Part shown: positions 9,674 to 17,144 of the stretch, piece after piece | How positions within the stretch are numbered: position 1 is the stretch's first letter | Layout of the letters: every line of letters begins with the position of its first letter | Assembly (NCBI GenBank): GCA_017555875.1 | Contig: JAFZFN010000014.1 | Span: 62,001 to 126,000 of the forward strand | Direction of reading: 5' to 3' | DNA from: Bacteroidaceae bacterium | Lineage (GTDB): Bacteria > Bacteroidota > Bacteroidia > Bacteroidales > Bacteroidaceae | DNA length: 64,000 nt | Translations under genes and position numbers: made by a program | Notes under the pieces: model-generated | The model's database searches: none | The model's input: the letters and a program-made list of their open reading frames with translations, nothing else | Told to the model about the DNA's origin: nothing

Positions 9674-9697
9674 CAAGATTTAAGGGTTAGATTATAT

Positions 9698-9771
9698 TCT
9701 TCGTTAGCTCAGTCGGTTAGAGCATCTGACTGTTAATCAGAGGGTCCTTGGTTCAAGTCCAAGACGAAGAG
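9698..9771 (+). tRNA. tRNA-Asn (GUU), copy 2
   Basis: Identical over all 74 nt to copy 1, separated by a 24-nt spacer. The tandem arrangement with one upstream promoter and one downstream terminator points to a single precursor transcript. Confidence 0.97.
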
Positions 9772-9776
9772 CAAAG

Positions 9777-9804
9777 AAGGTTCATCGTGAGATGAGCCTT
9801 TTTT
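9777..9804 (+). terminator. Rho-independent terminator of the tRNA-Asn pair
   Basis: A stem of ten pairs (AAGGTTCATC with GATGAGCCTT, one G-U), loop GTGA, followed directly by a T run. Confidence 0.85.
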
Positions 9805-9815
9805 GTTTCCAATGC

Positions 9816-9846
9816 TTGCTCATATAAAAAGATGTGAATACTTTTG
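9816..9846 (+). promoter_or_regulatory. Promoter of wbqC-pdxB
   Basis: TTG at 9816-9818, a 20-bp spacer, TACTTTTG at 9839-9846; the ATG follows 24 bp later. Confidence 0.7.
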
Positions 9847-9870
9847 TAGTCGATACGTTAGACTTTATTT

Positions 9871-10500
9871 ATGGACATACTACTCACTTCGGCCTATCTA
9901 GCCCCCATACAATACTACAGCAAGTTGTCGCAGTGCGGCATGGGTACAGCTCACATCGAAGGTCATGACCACTACACCAAGCAGACCTATCGCAATCGTT
10001 GTGTGATAGCCGATGCCAATGGCCCCTTAGCGCTCACCATCCCTACCGAGAAGCCTGCTGGAGGCAAATGTCTGATGCGAGACATCCGCATCAGCGATCA
10101 TGGCAACTGGCGTCATCAGCATTGGAACGCCTTGGAGGCAGCCTATCGCCACACTCCCTTCTTCCTCTACTACGAAGACGATCTCCGCCCCTTCTACGAG
10201 AAGAAGATGGCGTTTCTTTACGACTTCAACATGCAGTTGACACAGCTTGTGTGCGACCTCATAGGATTGCATGTGACGCTGAAGCCCACCGCCGAGTACC
10301 TCCATCAGCCCGATGGTGTGGAGGATCTTCGCTCAGTCATCACGCCCAAGGTCTCATGGGAAGAGGATCGGGCATTCCATTCGGTAGAGTATTATCAAGT
10401 GTTCAAAGACAAACATGGATTCATCCCCAATCTCAGCATTGCCGACCTGCTGTTCAATATGGGTCCAGAAAGCATACTCACACTAAACGCTAGCAGATAA
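9871..10500 (+). CDS. WbqC-like family protein
   Basis: A 209-residue soluble protein that fits the WbqC family from its start (LLTSAYLAPIQYYSKL) through the conserved NRCVI, LTIPTEK, HWNALEAAYRHTPFF and FYEDD-type blocks. WbqC proteins sit in O-antigen and cell-surface sugar loci and are structurally suggested to be acyl- or aminoacyl-transferring enzymes, but no reaction is firmly established. The stop codon is followed after one base by the pdxB start, so the pair is co-transcribed, as often seen in Bacteroidota. Confidence 0.88.
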   Translation: MDILLTSAYLAPIQYYSKLSQCGMGTAHIEGHDHYTKQTYRNRCVIADANGPLALTIPTEKPAGGKCLMRDIRISDHGNWRHQHWNALEAAYRHTPFFLYYEDDLRPFYEKKMAFLYDFNMQLTQLVCDLIGLHVTLKPTAEYLHQPDGVEDLRSVITPKVSWEEDRAFHSVEYYQVFKDKHGFIPNLSIADLLFNMGPESILTLNASR

Positions 10501-10501
10501 C

Positions 10502-11554
10502 ATGAAAGTAGTTGTTGATGACAAGATACCCTACATCCGCGAGGCCCTACACACGATGGGTGTCGAGGCCCTCTATGTTGCTGGGAGCGACATCACCTCA
10601 GCGATGGTGCGCGATGCCGATGCCCTCATCGTGCGCACCCGTACTCATTGCGATGCGTCGTTGCTCGAGGGTAGCCGCGTGCGGTTTATAGCAACCGCCA
10701 CTATCGGCTACGACCATATCGACACGGCTTACTGCGACTCCAGAGGCATCCGTTGGACCAATGCACCGGGATGCAATGCCGCCTCGGTGTGCCAGTATAT
10801 CCAATCCGTATTGTTGCTACTACAGCGCGACAGGGAGTTGCAGCTTTCAGGCACCACGCTAGGCATCGTAGGAGTAGGTCATGTGGGCACTTTGGTGGCT
10901 CAGATGGCTCGTTCATGGGGGATGCGCGTGCTGTTGTGTGACCCTCCCCGTGCCGAACGTGGCGAAGAGGGGTTTGTGTCACTGGACGTCATTGCCCGCG
11001 AGGCCGATGTCATCACGTTGCACACTCCTCTCACACAGGGTGGGCGCTACCCTACATACCACCTGGCCGATGCGTCCTTCTTCGCATCATTGCAGCGCAA
11101 GCCCTACTTCATCAACACCTCGCGTGGCGAGACTACCGATACCGAAGCCTTGCGGCAAGCTCTCGATGAGGGTAAGATATCGCAATGCATCATCGACGTA
11201 TGGGAACACGAGCCCGATATCGACCTCGAGCTGCTGGAGCGATGCTATATAGGTACACCTCACATCGCAGGCTACTCTGCCGACGGCAAGGCCAATGCCA
11301 CTCGCATGTCTTTGGAGTCGTTGGCAGCCCATTTCGGCCTAGGTCCCGTGCCTGTCATAGTGCCTCCTGCTCCTGCTCAGGCGATTATCTATGCGGGCAG
11401 CAGAGCCGAGGCCATGCTCAGTACGTATGATCCACTGACCGACAGCGAGGCGCTGAAGTCAGAGCCCGCTCGCTTCGAGTATCTGCGAGGCCACTATCCG
11501 CTGCGAAGAGAGGAGCAGGGGTACGACTTTCGGGTCAGCATTCCCGATGTCTGA
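10502..11554 (+). CDS. pdxB: 4-phosphoerythronate dehydrogenase
   Basis: A 350-residue D-isomer-specific 2-hydroxyacid dehydrogenase. The NAD-binding motif LGIVGVGHVGTLVA is at about residues 121-134, the catalytic Arg is in INTSRGE, and the Glu/His pair follows (WEHEPDI, then TPHIAGYS at about 258). The short C-terminal dimerisation region typical of PdxB distinguishes it from SerA and lactate dehydrogenases. It oxidises 4-phospho-D-erythronate in the DXP-dependent pyridoxal phosphate pathway. It ends 23 bp from the convergent queG. Confidence 0.92.
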   Translation: MKVVVDDKIPYIREALHTMGVEALYVAGSDITSAMVRDADALIVRTRTHCDASLLEGSRVRFIATATIGYDHIDTAYCDSRGIRWTNAPGCNAASVCQYIQSVLLLLQRDRELQLSGTTLGIVGVGHVGTLVAQMARSWGMRVLLCDPPRAERGEEGFVSLDVIAREADVITLHTPLTQGGRYPTYHLADASFFASLQRKPYFINTSRGETTDTEALRQALDEGKISQCIIDVWEHEPDIDLELLERCYIGTPHIAGYSADGKANATRMSLESLAAHFGLGPVPVIVPPAPAQAIIYAGSRAEAMLSTYDPLTDSEALKSEPARFEYLRGHYPLRREEQGYDFRVSIPDV

Positions 11555-11577
11555 GGTGCCGTGTCTCTCTAAGTGCA

Positions 11578-12543
11578 CTATCTCTGCAAGTTACGCATCA
11601 GCCCCTCGTATCCAGCTCGCTCCATGGCGCTATGCTTGAAGAGCTGTCGGTACCGCTCGGGAGTCATCTCCATCCATTCCTGTGGGGTGAGTGCTTCCAC
11701 CTCGGGTGCCATGTCGAAGGCCTCCTCCTCGGTAGGTTGGGCCAGCCTGTTGTGTGGGCACACCTGCTGACAAGTGTCACATCCGTAGATGCGCCTGCCC
11801 AACTTCTGTGCCATCCCCTCGGGCAATGGTCCGCGATGCTCTATGGTAAGGTACGATAGGCAACGTCGACAGTCGATGCCCTCCCTTGTGAGTGCTCCCG
11901 TGGGGCATGCCAGTAGGCAACGCTTGCAGTCGCCACAAGCGACGGGGTCATCCTTCAGGGTGTCGATGCCCGATGTATCCCTTGTCGGGGACGATGAGTC
12001 TGCCTCATGCCTCATGCCCAGCTCTGCCGTCACGGCCAATACCCCTAGGAAGAAGTAGCTCCCCTTGCCGGGTATGATGAGTGTGCGGTTGCGCCCCATG
12101 AATCCCAGTCCTGCTCTCACAGCCCAGTAGCGCTCGAGCAGAGGTGCCGTGTCGCAGAAGGCTCGCCCCTCCACGTCGGGAGCGAGTGTCTTGATGTAGC
12201 CCAACAGCTGGTGCAGCTTGTCTTTCACCACGCGATGATAATCCTTGCCATAGGCATAATAAGCAATCTGATAGCCCTCCTTGGGCAAGGTCCGTTTGGG
12301 GTAATAGTTCAATGCTACCACGATGAGCGTGCGGCATCCGGGGACGAGCTGTGTGGGGTCTTCTCTCAAGTGTCTGTTTCGCTCCATGTAGCCCATGTCG
12401 GCATGATACCTATTGGCAACCCATCGGTCGAGCGTCTCCATGCACACACCGCTCACGGGCCCAGCAGGAGCAAATCCGCATGCTGCAAATCCCAGTCGCA
12501 ATGCCTCTTGCCTGACTGCTTGTGTGAGTTCACTACCACTCAT
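11578..12543 (-). CDS. queG: Epoxyqueuosine reductase
   Basis: A 321-residue cobalamin/iron-sulfur enzyme. It has the N-terminal RLGFAACGFAPAGP region, LIVVALNYYP, and two ferredoxin-type 4Fe-4S motifs (CGDCKRCLLACPTGAL at about 208-223 and CDTCQQVCPHN at about 255-265), plus the GFMGRN motif of the family. It performs the last step of queuosine synthesis in tRNAs with GUN anticodons, a set that includes the tRNA-Asn encoded 2 kb away. Last gene of a regulator-lipoprotein-queG run, with an 11-bp gap to the lipoprotein. Confidence 0.95.
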   Translation of the reverse strand: MSGSELTQAVRQEALRLGFAACGFAPAGPVSGVCMETLDRWVANRYHADMGYMERNRHLREDPTQLVPGCRTLIVVALNYYPKRTLPKEGYQIAYYAYGKDYHRVVKDKLHQLLGYIKTLAPDVEGRAFCDTAPLLERYWAVRAGLGFMGRNRTLIIPGKGSYFFLGVLAVTAELGMRHEADSSSPTRDTSGIDTLKDDPVACGDCKRCLLACPTGALTREGIDCRRCLSYLTIEHRGPLPEGMAQKLGRRIYGCDTCQQVCPHNRLAQPTEEEAFDMAPEVEALTPQEWMEMTPERYRQLFKHSAMERAGYEGLMRNLQR

Positions 12544-12554
12544 GGCAACATCCG

Positions 12555-13097
12555 TTAGTTATGCACCATCAGCCTTCCTCCGTGGAGGTCGGTGCGGTAT
12601 CTGTAGAGCGGTCTGCTATCTCCCTCCCGAGGGACCCCGCTGTTGTTGAGGTCATACGCATTGCCACACTTGCCACATGTGGCCACCCCTTCCTCGCTCA
12701 CTTGCAGAAGTGTCGAGGCTCTGTCGCAATGGGGGCATCCGAGGTCATAGGCATAGTACACCCCCTCGCCAAAGTAGGGCATCCCGATGATGAGGCCTCC
12801 CAGGCCGAAGCGGAAGATGCGTGTCTGCACCTCGGTGTAGAGGATGAGCTGCTCGTTCCCACCAGGCTCCTTCACTCGGTAGCCGTCCTTCTGTGGCGTG
12901 GGCCTCACTGCGAGGAAGTAGCCGGGTGTCTGTATCTTGTTGAAGGGCGGCACGGCCACATCACACGAGAACGAAGCCACATACTTGTCGGTGAACACCT
13001 CATAGGATCGCTCACATGCCGTGGCTCCCATGAGCCATGCGAGACAACATGTCAGCACCATCATCATGTTTGGTCGCTTTGCCTTCCTCCCTCTCAT
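12555..13097 (-). CDS. Rieske-like lipoprotein with altered cluster ligands
   Basis: A 180-residue protein with a lipobox (GATAC, Cys28), hence a probable periplasmic or outer-membrane lipoprotein. The C-terminal half follows the Rieske pattern: a YAYDLGCPHC ligand loop (Cys121, His123), 17 residues, then CGKC (Cys141, Cys144), followed by YDLNNSG and PLYRYR, which correspond to the Rieske HGS-x-FD-x-TG and GP-x-x-PL-x-Y segments. The second His of the classical C-x-H/C-x2-H set is Cys, giving either a 3Cys-1His iron-sulfur site or, with Cys124, a four-Cys zinc site. The start overlaps the regulator stop by 4 bp. Function unknown. Confidence 0.75.
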   Translation of the reverse strand: MRGRKAKRPNMMMVLTCCLAWLMGATACERSYEVFTDKYVASFSCDVAVPPFNKIQTPGYFLAVRPTPQKDGYRVKEPGGNEQLILYTEVQTRIFRFGLGGLIIGMPYFGEGVYYAYDLGCPHCDRASTLLQVSEEGVATCGKCGNAYDLNNSGVPREGDSRPLYRYRTDLHGGRLMVHN

Positions 13098-13771
13098 ACT
13101 AGCATCAGTTTATACCCCATGCCATACACCGAGGCGATCTCCACGTTGGCGCCCCATGCAGTAAGTCTCTTGCGCAGGTTCTTTATCTGGGCATACACGA
13201 AGTCATAGTTGTCCACATCGTCGAAGTGGTCGCCCCAGATGGCCTCGGCCAGCATGCTCTTGCTCACCAGGTGCTGTGGGCGTTGCAAGAAGTAGAGCAG
13301 CAGGTCAAACTCCTTGCGCGAGAGCTCCCTCTTCGCACCTTCCACCCACGTGTCGAAGGTGTGTGGGTCGACCCTCACGTTGCCATACTCCACCCATTGC
13401 GCCCCATTCCTATTGTTACGTCTCATCACGCTCCTGATGCGCGAGAGCAGCTCGGCCAGATGGAAGGGTTTTGCCAGATAGTCATCGGCACCGAGGTCGA
13501 GTCCCTCTACCTTGTCGTCGATACTATCGCGTGCCGAGACGATGATCAGGTTTCCTGTCTTCCTCATCGCCTTGAGCTGTCGCAGGAGGTCCAGTCCATT
13601 GCCGTCGGGGAGGTTGATGTCGAGCAACACGCAGTCATACTCATAGTCGGTCAGCTTGATGAGCCCCGTGTGGTAGTCACCAGCCACCTCCACCACATAG
13701 CGCTCCTGCTCCAGTGTGCGGCGCATGATCTCTTGCAGCGAAAGGTCGTCTTCGATGATGAGGATCTTCAT
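13094..13771 (-). CDS. OmpR/PhoB-family response regulator (orphan)
   Basis: A 225-residue protein. The receiver domain has the acidic pocket (EDD, 7-9), phospho-acceptor Asp51 (LLDINLPDG), switch Ser in IIVSARD and Lys101 in LAKPF. The C-terminal winged-helix DNA-binding domain (about 125-222) contains LSRKEFDLLLYFLQ and the trans-activation loop VYGMGYKL. Orthologues in Bacteroidota are RprY/CopR-like. No histidine kinase is encoded nearby, so its partner must be elsewhere. It overlaps the Rieske-like lipoprotein gene by 4 bp and lies 93 bp downstream of the antiporter on the same strand. Confidence 0.92.
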   Translation of the reverse strand: MKILIIEDDLSLQEIMRRTLEQERYVVEVAGDYHTGLIKLTDYEYDCVLLDINLPDGNGLDLLRQLKAMRKTGNLIIVSARDSIDDKVEGLDLGADDYLAKPFHLAELLSRIRSVMRRNNRNGAQWVEYGNVRVDPHTFDTWVEGAKRELSRKEFDLLLYFLQRPQHLVSKSMLAEAIWGDHFDDVDNYDFVYAQIKNLRKRLTAWGANVEIASVYGMGYKLMLV

Positions 13772-13864
13772 GTCTTTAATTTACTATTTTACATTTTTTC
13801 AGTCTACTCTGAGTCCCCTGCACTGCCCCCTTAGGCACTGTCTCTCCCGTATCTCCTCAATGCA

Positions 13865-15043
13865 TCAGCCTTGGTTCTGCTCCACACTCAGCGCCAGTCG
13901 CTTCACGATCATCACGAACCCGCCCGTGAGGATGAGGTTGAGTACCAGGGTGAGCACCGAAATGAGCAGTATAGGGCCGCCGATGTGGTATCCCAGCGCG
14001 ATGAAGATGACGCCTGCGCCCACCTCGCCACGGGTAAACATGCCTACCGAGAGGGCCAGTCGCTCCTTGAGCGAGTGGTCGCGGTAGAAGAGCATCGGTG
14101 TGAGCTTGCCCACGTTGGAGAGCAGCGATATCATCACCACATGCAGCGCTATGCTTCCCCATGAAAGCATGGGCAACGAAGCTATCACACTGCTTGTCTG
14201 TGCAGGGGCCTCCTCCAGGTGGATGAGCGGCATGCTCATACCCACCAGCAACATAAACAGTAGCGAGATCACCGAAGCGGCGCGATCGTCGGCCTTGGTC
14301 GACTTGTATCCATGGCGTATCACCATGCCCAACACGAAGGCAGGCAGCAGCACCTCGATGTGTACGCTACCCTCCTCGCCGAAGAAGTGGTCGGTAAGCA
14401 CATATACCACGTAGGTCGCTCCATAGACCAGCACCGAGTAGCCGAGCAGTCTCCTCCAGTCGCAACGCAGGTCATAGGCAGACATCTTCTTCCAGCCTAT
14501 CCAGAGCAGCAGCACCACCACCACGAGTATCACTCCCATCTGCCACTGCATACCTATCATGGCTATCTGCAGGGGTATCATGAGCAATATCGTGTCCAGG
14601 TCATCGAAGATGGCCAGCACCTGTATCTTCTTGTATATCCAGCTCTTCTGCAGGCCTATGGCAGCCAGCATCGTGAAGAGGATACCAGCCGAGGTAGGCG
14701 CTGCAAAGCGGCTCAGCAGGAGCGACTCCTTCCACACCGCACCTTGTGACCACCACTCCGAGGGCATGAGCACAAAGATATAGTACATCGCTATCAAGAG
14801 CCACGGCATGGCCGCTGCGAGCATAGCCACGAGGTAGTCCTTGGCATACGACTTGATGTTGCGCTTGTCCACCTCGAACTCGCGTCCTACATTGATCATG
14901 ATAAAGGCTAGGCATACCCCAAGGAGTATCTCTATACCATGTCGTGTGTGTTCATAGTGTGTTTCGGTCATGAGACCTGGCATCAGTTGCGATAGCAGCA
15001 GCCCCAGCATCAGCATCGCGGAGAATGACAAAACTTTCTTCAT
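13865..15043 (-). CDS. Cation/proton antiporter (CPA2/NhaA-like membrane protein)
   Basis: A 392-residue protein with about 12 hydrophobic helices. It has the family-like features of a glycine/proline-rich helix with SRFAAPTSAGILFTM (about 118-132), an acidic pair in the following helix (IFDDLDTILLM) and a C-terminal GVGAGVIF-type helix near 345. These match Bacteroidota sodium:proton antiporters; the double Asp motif would carry the ions. The transported cation (Na+ or K+) cannot be told. A convincing promoter lies 52-82 bp upstream. The regulator gene follows on the same strand and may be read through. Confidence 0.8.
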   Translation of the reverse strand: MKKVLSFSAMLMLGLLLSQLMPGLMTETHYEHTRHGIEILLGVCLAFIMINVGREFEVDKRNIKSYAKDYLVAMLAAAMPWLLIAMYYIFVLMPSEWWSQGAVWKESLLLSRFAAPTSAGILFTMLAAIGLQKSWIYKKIQVLAIFDDLDTILLMIPLQIAMIGMQWQMGVILVVVVLLLWIGWKKMSAYDLRCDWRRLLGYSVLVYGATYVVYVLTDHFFGEEGSVHIEVLLPAFVLGMVIRHGYKSTKADDRAASVISLLFMLLVGMSMPLIHLEEAPAQTSSVIASLPMLSWGSIALHVVMISLLSNVGKLTPMLFYRDHSLKERLALSVGMFTRGEVGAGVIFIALGYHIGGPILLISVLTLVLNLILTGGFVMIVKRLALSVEQNQG

Positions 15044-15094
15044 TGAGATTCTTCGTTCTTACTTATTTTATTAATCTATAATATCTTCGGTTTG

Positions 15095-15125
15095 CAAAGA
15101 TAATATAAATTACGATAACCTGCAA
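15095..15125 (-). promoter_or_regulatory. Promoter of the antiporter gene
   Basis: Minus strand: TTG at 15125-15123, a 20-bp spacer, TATCTTTG at 15102-15095. Confidence 0.7.
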
Positions 15126-15177
15126 CAGGCACCGCCCTGCGAAACAAAACACAGGCAAATCCCGTACATTTTTTTCG

Positions 15178-15297
15178 TAGCACACTGGTAGGCAAATCCA
15201 ATGGTTTGCTTACGCGTTATAGAAATCAGAAGTACAAACTTTCTCGCTCTTGTGACAGATTGTTATCGGTTCTCTACTCTTCGCTTTCATTCTGCAT
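15178..15297. repeat. Dispersed repeat A, copy 1
   Basis: About 120 bp related to 18485-18603. Both copies have GTAGGCAAATCC, three variable bases, then GGTTTGCTTACG, a diverged middle, ATCGGTTCTCT, CTTCGCTT and a final TGCAT. The GCAAATCC/GGTTTGC parts form an imperfect inverted repeat. No coding frame. Confidence 0.7.
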
Positions 15298-15309
15298 ATG
15301 CTTTCAGAT

Positions 15310-15426
15310 AATTCGTTCGTTGAAACGAACAAATTGGTAAATGTTGAGAGTATTTCGTTCGTTGGAACGAATAAATATGCACGAAAAAAAGTGCACGGCC
15401 AAACATAAAGTGCACGAAAAAAAGTG
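15310..15426. promoter_or_regulatory. Two pairs of palindromic sites upstream of the ATPase gene
   Basis: Near 15312 and 15355 two almost identical sites read TTCGTTCGTTGRAACGAA, each with TTCGTT and AACGAA as inverted arms. They are followed by two copies of a TGCAC-GAAAAAAA-GTGC hairpin (about 15378-15396 and 15412-15430). All four lie directly upstream of the ATPase promoter. They look like operator sites or cis-acting DNA recognised by a site-specific protein; which protein is unknown. Confidence 0.5.
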
Positions 15427-15434
15427 CGCTTTGC

Positions 15435-15464
15435 TTGTTTTCAATAGAGAAAGTAGTATCTTTG
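15435..15464 (+). promoter_or_regulatory. Promoter of the AAA ATPase gene
   Basis: TTG at 15435-15437, a 19-bp spacer, TATCTTTG at 15457-15464; start codon 42 bp further on. Confidence 0.7.
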
Positions 15465-15506
15465 TAGCGAAAAACGATTGTTGCACATTATCTAACACCC
15501 ATCGTT

Positions 15507-16682
15507 ATGAATGCTTTGCAAGAAGAAATGAAACGCCAGTTGAGCAACCTTAATCCCAAGATGATTCGACGCTATCTGCACGATATAATAGATTGGGACG
15601 CGCGCCTAGTAAGTATTTTAGGAGCGCGAGGCGTGGGCAAGACCACGTTGCTCTTACAACATATCCAAGAGAGTGGCGATGTAGAACATTCGCTTTTCGT
15701 ATTTGCCGACAATATCTACTTCACTAGGCATACCCTCCTCGACCTTGCTGGTGCATTCTATCGCAATGGAGGCAAATACCTATACATAGACGAGATTCAT
15801 AAATATCCCAATTGGTCTACCGAGATAAAGAATATCTACGATAGCTACCCTACGTTGAAGGTAGTGTATACTGGCTCTTCCATTCTCGATTTGGAGAAGG
15901 GTGGCGCCGATCTTTCCCGTCGTAAGCTACAATATCATATGTATGGCCTCAGTTTCCGTGAGTTTGTAGAGTTGAAATATGGGCAGCAAATCAGAGTACA
16001 CTCCCTGCAAGATCTGATTGCGGGACATATTGATTGGCCTTATCAGTCATTGCAACCACTACCCGCCTTTGCCGAGTATCTACGCTATGGATATTACCCC
16101 TACTTCACTGACGGTCATTTAGAGAATCACCTCTACGGTTCCGTGTTACAGACATTGGAGGTAGATATTCCCACCTTTGCACAGATGAATGTAGGCACCA
16201 TACGTAAGTTGAAGACCCTGCTTGGCATCATTGCTGCCAGTGTTCCATTCAAGCCCAACATGCAAGGCATAGCTCGCGACTTAGGTATGAGCCGCAACGA
16301 TATCTCTGACCTCTTCTACTATCTCGAGAAGGCTGGTATGATAGCCCAACTGCGCCAATCTACGGAAGGCATAGCCCTGCTCGGTAAGGTAGATAAGGTA
16401 TACCTCAACAATACCAATCTGATGTATCTTCTCGCATCCGACAAGATAGAGATTGGTAATGTACGCGAGACTTTCTTCCTATCGGCAACTCAAGTGACCG
16501 AGCACGTCCTTGCTTCTACCATTAGCGACTTCCAGATTGGAGAATACACCTTCGAGGTAGGTGGGAAGAAGAAGGGGAAGAAGCAGCTGGCAGAAGCCAC
16601 TCGCGGGATTGTTGTACGCGACGATATCGAATACTATTCCCCAGACATTGTTCCATTATTTGCTTTTGGTCTGCTGTATTGA
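15507..16682 (+). CDS. AAA ATPase with DUF4143 (archaeal-type ATPase family)
   Basis: A 391-residue protein. The AAA_14 domain has Walker A GARGVGKTTLL (about 39-49), Walker B YLYIDEIHKYPNW (about 91-103) and sensor VVYTGSSIL. The DUF4143 part includes GLSFREFVEL and a winged-helix-like segment (MQGIARDLGMSRNDISDLF). The end VRDDIEYYSPDIVPLFAFGLLY is where family members normally stop, so it is full length. These ATPases are frequent, patchily distributed accessory genes in Bacteroidota; some resemble STAND/MNS-type NTPases but no cellular role is established. It has its own promoter and palindromic sites and sits between repeats A and B. Confidence 0.88.
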   Translation: MNALQEEMKRQLSNLNPKMIRRYLHDIIDWDARLVSILGARGVGKTTLLLQHIQESGDVEHSLFVFADNIYFTRHTLLDLAGAFYRNGGKYLYIDEIHKYPNWSTEIKNIYDSYPTLKVVYTGSSILDLEKGGADLSRRKLQYHMYGLSFREFVELKYGQQIRVHSLQDLIAGHIDWPYQSLQPLPAFAEYLRYGYYPYFTDGHLENHLYGSVLQTLEVDIPTFAQMNVGTIRKLKTLLGIIAASVPFKPNMQGIARDLGMSRNDISDLFYYLEKAGMIAQLRQSTEGIALLGKVDKVYLNNTNLMYLLASDKIEIGNVRETFFLSATQVTEHVLASTISDFQIGEYTFEVGGKKKGKKQLAEATRGIVVRDDIEYYSPDIVPLFAFGLLY

Positions 16683-16786
16683 TTGATAGTAAAGGCATTC
16701 CCAAGATTATATTTACTACCGACAATATCCCTACCCGCTCGGGCCTCGACATCAACTTGGAGGAGGCGATGAGCGATGAGCAGTGA
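16682..16786 (+). pseudogene. Possible 3' remnant of an unidentified gene
   Basis: Directly after the ATPase stop, in another frame, an open segment of about 34 codons reads like real protein (contains KGIPKIIFTTDNIPTRSG and ends EEAMSDEQ before TGA at 16784). It has no start of its own and I do not recognise the family. It may be the tail of a gene cut off when the ATPase gene arrived, or chance. Confidence 0.25.
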
Positions 16787-16904
16787 GGCTGAAACAAAAA
16801 AAAGGGAGTGTCTGATTGCCCCCCTTATTCTTGCTGCTGAGCAATACATCCTATTGCAAGTTCTACAGGATTTAATACTATCGTTAATGTTGTCCCACTG
16901 CCCA

Positions 16905-16963
16905 TGGCTGCATTCTTTTTATTTGTCTCGGGGATTGGGCGGAAAGAGGGCAAGGATGGAGCA
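16905..16963. repeat. Dispersed repeat B, copy 1
   Basis: About 59 bp closely matching 18619-18677: TGGCTGC-TTCTTTTTATT, GGGGATTGGGCG, GCAAGGATG. In the second copy it directly follows repeat A; here A and B are separated by the ATPase gene. The rest of 16787-17144 holds no recognisable gene. Confidence 0.65.
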
Positions 16964-17144
16964 ATAAATGCTCCTTCAAGATTCTTTTCTTTGATTTCAT
17001 TCAACTCTCTTGACTAGCGTTTGGTAAAGAAATAACGAGCAAAGCCAACCATTGCCTGTGCGTTTTCGTTGAAAACGTAGGAAATATACGATAATACGGA
17101 AAAAATATTATACAATTATTCTATAAACTCTTGACACTGAGAAT

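Noticed and set aside
9600-9771. Tandem tRNA-Asn genes as an integration site (attachment duplication)
   Set aside because: Both copies are full length and identical over the whole gene with an ordinary promoter and terminator; no integrase or foreign genes lie beside them.
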